Shown here one piece after another: positions 6,409 to 11,784 of a stretch of 11,784 nt of DNA. The DNA is from a candidate division LCP-89 bacterium (lineage in GTDB: Bacteria; Electryoneota; B3-LCP). The position numbers and the translations under genes were made by a program. Every line of letters begins with the position of its first letter. The first letter of the stretch is position 1. Location of the stretch: contig JALGZU010000232.1 in the NCBI GenBank assembly GCA_025774735.1, positions 1-11,784 of the forward strand, read 5' to 3'. A model generated the notes under the pieces. The model saw nothing but the letters and a program-made list of their open reading frames with translations. It was not told the DNA's origin and made no database searches.

Positions 6409-9013
6409 CTTCAACATTTTAATCGGAGATTCGGATCAGGTGTCGCTGGCACGGATTCGCGACCTCCTGCAGGATGACGGCTTCGGCGTTTGGACGTCGG
6501 ACGATCCCGGGGAAATACTGCGCATCAGCGCTTCCGGCAGATTCGACCTGTTCATCTTCGATATCAATATTTACGCTCAGTTGACTCCACAGGGTTTCCA
6601 GATTGAAACCCGGGAGGATTCCACCCCCATCATCATCATGACGACTGATGATGATTTTGAGTTAACTGTTGCCGCCATTCAGGAAGGTGCGGTCGATTTT
6701 CTCGACAAACCGGTCAAGGTCAAGCGCCTGCTCATTACGATCCGAAACGCACTCATGCACAGCAGCAAGCTGAAGCAGATGCGCCGCGACCAGGATGAGT
6801 TGGCCTCCTTGAAGGAACTCTACGAGCGCATCATCAACGGGATCGACTACGGCATCGTGGTATTGGATCAGAACCTGAAAATTGAATCCATCAATGACTA
6901 CATTGAACGGAAGCGGCAGAAGGAGAAATCCAATTATATCGGGAAACACTGTTACCGCTATTTTTACGATCGCACATCCATCTGTGACGAGTGCAAAATA
7001 AAAGATGTCTTCAACACTGGACTGCCCGTTAAATATAATCTGGTCAATAAAGCGGTTGGGGGCCTGAATTATTACCTGGAGGTGGAGGCGTTTCCCCTCT
7101 TCGATCAAAAGGGGCTGGTCAACCGGGTTGTACAGCTCGTCAAAGACGTCACTGAGCGCATCCATCTCGAGAAGGAACTGCGTGAGAAGAAAGAGTACCT
7201 TGAGAGCCTGGTATCTCATGCTCCTGTAGGCATTTTTTCCACAGATGCTCAAGGATTCATTCGCACCGCTAATCTCACTTTTGCGCAGCTGATAGGTGCA
7301 AAAAATCCACAGGATACGCTCGGATTGAACGTCCTCGAAAATGAAGATTTCAAGACGATCGGATTGGACAAGGAGTTCCGCAAGGTTCTGGAGGAAGGCC
7401 AACACCTCGACCTGCCGGAAATTCGCTGTCATAAGGCCTGGAGCCAGGGGACAATCTGTGGACTGCGCGTGGTCCCACTCAGAGGTGAAAACGAAGAGAT
7501 AAACGGACTGATATCGACCGTCGCAGACGTGACTGAGAAGTGGCGGCTCGAAGAGAGTTACCGGAAGCGAATTACCGAACTTTCCATCTTTAAAGCAATT
7601 GGCGAGCTACTGCAGAGCACCATCGAACCGTTGGACATTTACACCATCGCACTTATTGGAATTACGGCGGGCAAAGGTCTTGGTTTTAACAGAGCCTTCC
7701 TCTTGCGGTACGATAAAAGTTCCAACATGTTGACCGGTGAGGCTGCAATCGGTCCTTCAGACACTGCCGAAGCCAGCCGCATCTGGTCAGAGCTTGACGA
7801 AGAGGACCTCTCGCTGATAGAGATCTTCGAGAAGTACAAAGAGGATCGGCATAACCACGACGTTCAAATCAATCAGATTGTAAGACAATTAGAAATACCG
7901 ATAACCTGGGAAGAGGGTTTCATCCAGGAAGTTCTGTTTCAGAGCCTCCCGAAAAAAGTTAACAAGGGGGATCGAAGCGAGTATGCGGACCAGAAACTAA
8001 TCGCTAAAGCCCTCGATACCGAAGAATTCGCGGCGGCTCCCATCATCAGTCGCGGGAAACCCGTGGGTGTGATCATCGCCGACAACCAACTCTCAGGCAA
8101 GGGAATCACCGACGAGGATCTCAACCGGCTGAGCATTATCGCCAATCAGACCGGTGCGGCTGTCGAAAATTCCATGCTTCTCCAGAACCTCGAAGAGAAA
8201 GTCGAAGCACTACGCCAGGCTTATACGGATTTGAAGGAAAATAGAGATTTACTGTTGCGGGCGGAACGGCTCTCGGTGGTGGGGGAAGTCGCCGCCTCAG
8301 TTGCTCACGAAATCCGGAATCCTCTCACGTCGATCGGGGGATTTACACGAGCGGTTCTGCGAGATCTTGAGAAATCGGAGAAGACCCGCACGAATCGCCG
8401 TTTCCTGACGATTATTCTCGAGGAGGTCAAGCGCTTAGAACGCATTGTCAACGATATCCTGGGCTTCGTCAAGCCGGTTTCATCCCGGTTTGCCCACAAA
8501 GATCTTAACGCGGTCATCGAACAGACTTTCAGCATGATGGAAGGAGAAATCGATCAAAACCGGATCATTATCACGCGGGATTACGACGAGAATCTCCCTG
8601 ATATCTGGATGGATGAAGACCAGATCAGACAGGTTATCTTGAATATTTTCAGAAATGCCATCCACGCAATAAAGGACGGCGGGATGCTGTCCGTGATCAC
8701 ACAGTTGGATCAAACACACGCCAAAGTGTACATAGCTGACACGGGTGAAGGTATTCCCAAAGAGTACCATGGAAAACTTTTCACCGCCTTCTTTACGACC
8801 AAGACGACGGGATCGGGCCTGGGATTGACCGTTTCAAACCAGATCATTAGAAACCATGGTGGAACCATCGAAGTGGAAAGCCAGGAAGGAGAAGGCTCCA
8901 CTTTTATCATAACACTTCCGCTCCGCGGCCAGGAGGAGAAACATGAAGAAGAAGATACTAGTGGTGGACGACGAGAAGAATCTGCGCATTCTGTACCAGG
9001 AGGAACTCACTGA
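6395..9013 (+). CDS. Soluble hybrid sensor histidine kinase (REC-PAS-PAS-GAF-HisKA-HATPase)
   Basis: An 872-residue sensor kinase without membrane segments, so probably cytoplasmic. Residues 1-125 are a receiver domain with phospho-acceptor Asp56, Thr83/84 and Lys105. Its acidic pocket reads GDSD (12-14), with Ser in the place of the usual second Asp. A PAS domain (about 141-258) carries Cys186, Cys197 and Cys200 (C-X10-C-X2-C), compatible with redox or metal sensing. A second PAS covers about 263-388 and a GAF-like domain about 395-597; a coiled stretch (598-625) leads to HisKA with phosphorylatable His638 in SVAHEIRNPL. The ATPase has N-box Asn754, G1 DTGEGI (782-787) and G2 GSGLGL (806-811). 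It should autophosphorylate and pass phosphate to a receiver. The start overlaps nadC by 14 nt with no clear ribosome site, suggesting coupling. The last 23 residues (850-872) are charged and are read through the start of the next gene in another frame, a 71-nt overlap. Confidence 0.92.
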   Translation: MNNSDFNILIGDSDQVSLARIRDLLQDDGFGVWTSDDPGEILRISASGRFDLFIFDINIYAQLTPQGFQIETREDSTPIIIMTTDDDFELTVAAIQEGAVDFLDKPVKVKRLLITIRNALMHSSKLKQMRRDQDELASLKELYERIINGIDYGIVVLDQNLKIESINDYIERKRQKEKSNYIGKHCYRYFYDRTSICDECKIKDVFNTGLPVKYNLVNKAVGGLNYYLEVEAFPLFDQKGLVNRVVQLVKDVTERIHLEKELREKKEYLESLVSHAPVGIFSTDAQGFIRTANLTFAQLIGAKNPQDTLGLNVLENEDFKTIGLDKEFRKVLEEGQHLDLPEIRCHKAWSQGTICGLRVVPLRGENEEINGLISTVADVTEKWRLEESYRKRITELSIFKAIGELLQSTIEPLDIYTIALIGITAGKGLGFNRAFLLRYDKSSNMLTGEAAIGPSDTAEASRIWSELDEEDLSLIEIFEKYKEDRHNHDVQINQIVRQLEIPITWEEGFIQEVLFQSLPKKVNKGDRSEYADQKLIAKALDTEEFAAAPIISRGKPVGVIIADNQLSGKGITDEDLNRLSIIANQTGAAVENSMLLQNLEEKVEALRQAYTDLKENRDLLLRAERLSVVGEVAASVAHEIRNPLTSIGGFTRAVLRDLEKSEKTRTNRRFLTIILEEVKRLERIVNDILGFVKPVSSRFAHKDLNAVIEQTFSMMEGEIDQNRIIITRDYDENLPDIWMDEDQIRQVILNIFRNAIHAIKDGGMLSVITQLDQTHAKVYIADTGEGIPKEYHGKLFTAFFTTKTTGSGLGLTVSNQIIRNHGGTIEVESQEGEGSTFIITLPLRGQEEKHEEEDTSGGRREESAHSVPGGTH
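8931..8936 (+). promoter_or_regulatory. Perfect AGGAGG ribosome binding site of the receiver gene
   Basis: AGGAGG sits 6 nt before ATG 8943, inside the kinase coding sequence. It fixes the start of the response regulator and shows that the gene once had, and may still have, strong independent initiation. Confidence 0.8.
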
Positions 9014-9225
9014 GGAAGGGTATCCTGGATATTCAAATGCCCGGCATGAATGGCCTTGAGGCAATGGGCCACATGTTACACAAGAACCGCAAGCAGGCAA
9101 TCATCTTGAATACCGCCTATTCTCAATTCAAAGATGACTTCGAGTCCTGGTCAGCGGATGCTTACGTCGTCAAATCGAGCGATCTGTCGGAGCTCAAAGA
9201 GAAACTGCGTGAGTTAGTGGGCTAA
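8943..9225 (+). pseudogene. Single-domain response regulator (receiver) with internal deletion and frameshift
   Basis: Two parts of one receiver lie in different frames. From ATG 8943 the frame reads a normal start, MKKKILVVDDEKNLRILY..EEGY (residues 1-27), with acidic residues Asp9 and Asp10, then diverges and stops at 9057-9059 as a 38-residue peptide. From 9025 the +1 frame reads LDIQMPGMNGLE with the expected phospho-acceptor Asp (codon 9028-9030), the switch region NTAYS, and VVKSSDL with the conserved Lys, ending with TAA at 9223-9225. Compared with a normal receiver of about 120 residues, strand 2, helix 2 and most of strand 3 are absent (about 25 residues). Restoring the frame needs a loss of 3n+2 bases, so about 74 or 77. 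The junction is near 9023-9025. The intact gene was presumably the partner of the upstream kinase. No single fold can form from what remains, so it is either inactivated or an assembly error. An internal ATG at 9037 could give a 62-residue C-terminal fragment. Confidence 0.85.
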
Positions 9226-11363
9226 TGTCCGACAAGTTGAACATCGCTTTTCTGTGGCACATGCATCAGCCTTATTACAGGGATCCCGTTACCGGGAAGT
9301 ATATTTTGCCCTGGGTACGGCTTCACGCCATGAAGGGTTACACCGATATGCTCGAAGCGGTCCAGCGTTTCGGTGAGCCAAAGGTGACGTTTAACCTCGT
9401 GCCCTGCTTGATCGAGCAGATCAACGACCTGGCTACTGGTCGAGAGACCGACTCATACTTCGATCTTTCAATGAAGCCGGCCGCCGACATTAGCCGATCT
9501 GAGCAGGATCTCATTACCACTCATTTCTTCTCGACAAATCCTGAAACCATGATCATGCCGTATCCCCGTTATCGGGAACTATATTTACGCAGGAAACGGC
9601 GCGGATCGAGAAGTTATTTAGACACGAAAGTAAAGCCTTTTTCGAATCAGGAATTTTGTGACTTGCAGGTCTGGTTCAACCTGACCTGGTTCGGTTGGGC
9701 AGCCGAAGAGAGTCATCCTGTGATCGGTGAACTGAAACGAAAGGGCCGGGACTACTCGGAAGACGACAAGAAGCAGGTCCTCCAGATACAACTCGAGGTC
9801 TTAAAAGACGTCCTTCCGGCCTATAAAAATGCCTGGAATGAGGGTGTTATAGATATTTCTACCACTCCGTTTTACCATCCAATTCTCCCCCTGCTGGTTG
9901 ACAACCGGGTGGCAAAGATTTCGCAGCCACAAGACCTTCTGCCGGCGGAAACATTCTCACACCCCGAGGATGCGCAGCAACAGCTTAAGGCAGGGCGGGA
10001 GTACGTACATGAAATCCTGGGTTCGGAACCCCGCGGATTGTGGCCCAGCGAGGGATCGGTGAGTTCTGCAGCGTGCGAGATGGCGGGAGAAGCCGGCTTC
10101 GACTGGCTGGCAACGGATGAGCGCATTCTACTGGCGACTCTGTCTGGAAAAAACCGTGAAGAAATTCTCTATCATGGGTATAACTCGTCTGATACCGGGC
10201 CTGCGATCTTCTTCAGGGATCAATATCTTTCCGATGCCATCGGTTTCCGGTATGCCTCAAATCCATCTGATGTGGCAGTAGACGACTTTATGGGACACCT
10301 GGAGAATATCGCAAAATCTCAGAAGAATCCAGGTAAGAAGGTTGTGGCTATCATCCTTGATGGTGAAAACGCCTGGGAATACTTCAAGGATGGCGGGCGG
10401 GATTTTTTAAACCTGCTTTACAGCAGACTGGCAGAACATCCGCGCCTGCGGACCTGCACCTTCAGCGAGTTCCTTCAGGAAAATCCGCCGAAGCGCGTCT
10501 TGCCGGATGTGTTTCCAGCATCCTGGATCGATGGCTCCTTCCGAATCTGGATTGGTGACAAGGTAAAGAATCAGGCTTGGGACATTCTCACACAAACGGC
10601 TGCAGATCTGCAAAATGCGTCCGATAAAGTAGAGACCGAGACGGCTTTGAAGGAAGCAAAGAACTACCTTTATCGCGCTGAAGGGAGCGATTGGTTCTGG
10701 TGGTACGGTGAGCCGAATCAATCCATATTCAAGCCGGAATTCGATCAACTATTCCGTTTAAACCTGATGCAAGTATACAGGGAACTGGGGTTGGACGTCC
10801 CGGAGTCCCTACTGACACCGATCGGATCTTACGTTACAGAATCGGAACCTGGTATTTTATTTACTATCTATCCGACCATCGATGGGAGAGAAACCAGTTA
10901 TTACGAGTGGATCGGCGCCAGAGAGATTCGCAGTGCTGATTATGCGGGCGCGATGAATTTGACCAGCGGCCTGATCGAGAAATTGCATTATGGTATCTCC
11001 ACGACCTGTCTGTTTTTACGGGTGAACGTTTCTGATAGGTTTTATGAAGAAGATAACTTGCACTTGATCGTACATTTCAAAACTGACAATCCTGGCATGA
11101 TCGATATTTCAGGTTTCGGTGAAATGAATCTCAATGTCGAGCAATCCGGAAAAAAGTCCACTAAAGGAGATTTGAAGGCTGCGTTCGGCCAGATTCTCGA
11201 AGTTAAAATTCCTATCGACGTCGCCCAAACGGATCATGATCAAATAAAATTTGCAGTCGCGCTCTTACAGAATAAATTGGAAGTTGAGCGTTGGCCACGT
11301 GATGGCTGGTACTCATGTCCCTGGCCAGCTTCGGATTATCTGACTGAAAACTGGTTGTTATAA
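9225..11363 (+). CDS. Glycoside hydrolase family 57 protein (amylase/glucanotransferase-like)
   Basis: A 712-residue GH57 enzyme, a retaining family acting on alpha-glucans. The five conserved regions are visible: HQP (14-16) in FLWHMHQPYYRD; ISTTPFYHPILPLL (211-224); GLWPSEGSVS (271-280) with the nucleophile Glu276; DWLATDERIL (293-302) with the acid/base Asp298; and IILDGENAWEYF (376-387). Both catalytic residues are present. The N-terminal two thirds hold the catalytic barrel and its helical part; residues about 540-705 form a beta-rich C-terminal domain like those attached to amylase-type GH57 proteins. There is no signal peptide, so it probably acts in the cytoplasm on glycogen or maltodextrin. 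Whether it hydrolyses, transfers or debranches cannot be told here. Its ATG overlaps the receiver stop by 1 nt (TAATG), with no good Shine-Dalgarno, so translation probably depended on the receiver gene. A second GH57 gene follows after 10 nt. Confidence 0.93.
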   Translation: MSDKLNIAFLWHMHQPYYRDPVTGKYILPWVRLHAMKGYTDMLEAVQRFGEPKVTFNLVPCLIEQINDLATGRETDSYFDLSMKPAADISRSEQDLITTHFFSTNPETMIMPYPRYRELYLRRKRRGSRSYLDTKVKPFSNQEFCDLQVWFNLTWFGWAAEESHPVIGELKRKGRDYSEDDKKQVLQIQLEVLKDVLPAYKNAWNEGVIDISTTPFYHPILPLLVDNRVAKISQPQDLLPAETFSHPEDAQQQLKAGREYVHEILGSEPRGLWPSEGSVSSAACEMAGEAGFDWLATDERILLATLSGKNREEILYHGYNSSDTGPAIFFRDQYLSDAIGFRYASNPSDVAVDDFMGHLENIAKSQKNPGKKVVAIILDGENAWEYFKDGGRDFLNLLYSRLAEHPRLRTCTFSEFLQENPPKRVLPDVFPASWIDGSFRIWIGDKVKNQAWDILTQTAADLQNASDKVETETALKEAKNYLYRAEGSDWFWWYGEPNQSIFKPEFDQLFRLNLMQVYRELGLDVPESLLTPIGSYVTESEPGILFTIYPTIDGRETSYYEWIGAREIRSADYAGAMNLTSGLIEKLHYGISTTCLFLRVNVSDRFYEEDNLHLIVHFKTDNPGMIDISGFGEMNLNVEQSGKKSTKGDLKAAFGQILEVKIPIDVAQTDHDQIKFAVALLQNKLEVERWPRDGWYSCPWPASDYLTENWLL

Positions 11364-11367
11364 GGAG
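11362..11367 (+). promoter_or_regulatory. Ribosome binding site of the second GH57 gene
   Basis: AAGGAG overlaps the TAA stop of the preceding gene and lies 6 nt before ATG 11374. It confirms this start and suggests coupled but independently supported translation. Confidence 0.7.
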
Positions 11368-11373
11368 ACCTTC

Positions 11374-11784
11374 ATGGCGAAGTTAGGCGCTTTTAGCCTG
11401 GTTTTACATTCTCACCTGCCTTATGTGTTTTCACATGGAAGATGGCCGCACGGACTGGACTGGCTGAACGAAGCGGCATCGGAGACGTATCTCCCGCTTC
11501 TCAGGGTTTTCGATCAATTGGCGGCTGAAGGACATTCTGCGAAAGTCACCATCGGTCTGTCGCCTGTGCTCTGTGAACAGTTGGCAGATCCGATGTTCAA
11601 GAACGAGTTCAACGCCTATCTCACCATGAAGATTGAGGCGTCGAAGATCGATCAAACCGCCTTCATAAACGCCGGACAGAACGAAAATGTCCGCCTGGCG
11701 AAGAGCTGGGAGACGTTCTACTCCGATTTGTCGAGAGATTTCGATCAGAAGTACGATTCGAATATTCTCGCTGGCTTCAAGAGG
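11374..11784 (+). CDS. GH57 alpha-1,4-glucan branching enzyme-like protein, N-terminus only
   Basis: The frame is open from ATG 11374 to the right edge, giving the first 137 residues. The N-terminus LGAFSLVLHSHLPYV with WPHGLDWLNEAASETYLPLL is the signature start of the GH57 branching-enzyme group (AmyC-like, DUF1957-containing), in which HSHLPYV replaces the HQP of the neighbouring GH57 protein. TIGLSPVLCEQLAD is also typical of that group. Family members are about 520-560 residues long, transfer alpha-1,4 chains to alpha-1,6 branch points, and serve glycogen synthesis in the cytoplasm. The catalytic Glu and Asp lie beyond the window, so activity cannot be verified. The pairing with another GH57 gene suggests an alpha-glucan storage cluster that continues to the right. 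Confidence 0.88.
   Translation, partial: MAKLGAFSLVLHSHLPYVFSHGRWPHGLDWLNEAASETYLPLLRVFDQLAAEGHSAKVTIGLSPVLCEQLADPMFKNEFNAYLTMKIEASKIDQTAFINAGQNENVRLAKSWETFYSDLSRDFDQKYDSNILAGFKR

Noticed and set aside
6662..7432. 256-codon minus-strand open frame
   Set aside because: It lies opposite the receiver and PAS domains of the kinase, which are clearly coding on the plus strand. It is a product of codon bias.
8943..9225. Programmed ribosomal frameshift joining the two receiver parts
   Set aside because: A frameshift would join the frames but could not restore the missing 25 or so residues that form strand 2, helix 2 and most of strand 3. No slippery heptamer or strong downstream structure is evident at 9020-9030.
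1..11784. CRISPR arrays, tRNA or rRNA genes, insertion sequences, phage or defence genes
   Set aside because: No spaced repeats, tRNA-like cloverleaf, transposase, integrase or nuclease-toxin motifs were seen. Coding density is high and every large frame matches a recognisable metabolic, repair, signalling or protease family.

Overview
The window looks like chromosomal DNA of a Gram-negative-type bacterium from a little-cultured lineage. My best guess is a candidate phylum near the FCB group (Zixibacteria, Latescibacteria, KSB1 or similar) or a deltaproteobacterial-type lineage. The guess rests on the secreted subtilisin with a C-terminal 'GDGRPDPGET' beta-sandwich followed by a 'DDDGG...YLNNGG' domain, on a large REC-PAS-PAS-GAF histidine kinase, and on paired GH57 enzymes. 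No rRNA or phylogenetic marker settles the taxonomy. There are no tRNAs, CRISPR arrays, insertion sequences or phage genes.

Layout. On the minus strand, positions 1-1955 encode the N-terminal 651 residues of a secreted S8 (subtilisin-like) protease whose C-terminus lies beyond the left edge. A 328-bp AT-rich spacer (1956-2283) carries divergent promoter-like elements, a perfect palindrome and a direct repeat with G-runs. From 2284 to the right edge everything is on the plus strand and tightly packed, so it may be one transcription unit: mltG (peptidoglycan terminase), pcrA/uvrD helicase, nadC (quinolinate phosphoribosyltransferase), a hybrid sensor histidine kinase, a broken single-domain response regulator, a GH57 glycoside hydrolase, and the start of a second GH57 protein that resembles alpha-1,4-glucan branching enzyme. 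Gaps are 9 and 6 nt, followed by overlaps of 14, 71 and 1 nt and then a 10-nt gap.

How the genes relate. The first three plus-strand genes are housekeeping (cell wall, DNA repair, NAD). The last four look like a module in which a soluble sensor kinase and its receiver sit directly in front of cytoplasmic alpha-glucan (glycogen-type) enzymes, which suggests that carbon-storage metabolism is controlled by, or expressed with, a redox or energy signal.

The most notable anomaly is the response regulator. It begins with a perfect AGGAGG site and a normal receiver N-terminus and ends with a normal receiver C-terminus. Between them, about 25 residues (beta2, alpha2 and most of beta3) are missing and the frame changes at about 9024. 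It is either a recent pseudogene or an assembly error. Because the downstream GH57 gene has no clear ribosome binding site and overlaps the receiver's stop codon, the lesion should also disturb its translational coupling. I see no clear sign of a wholly novel system.
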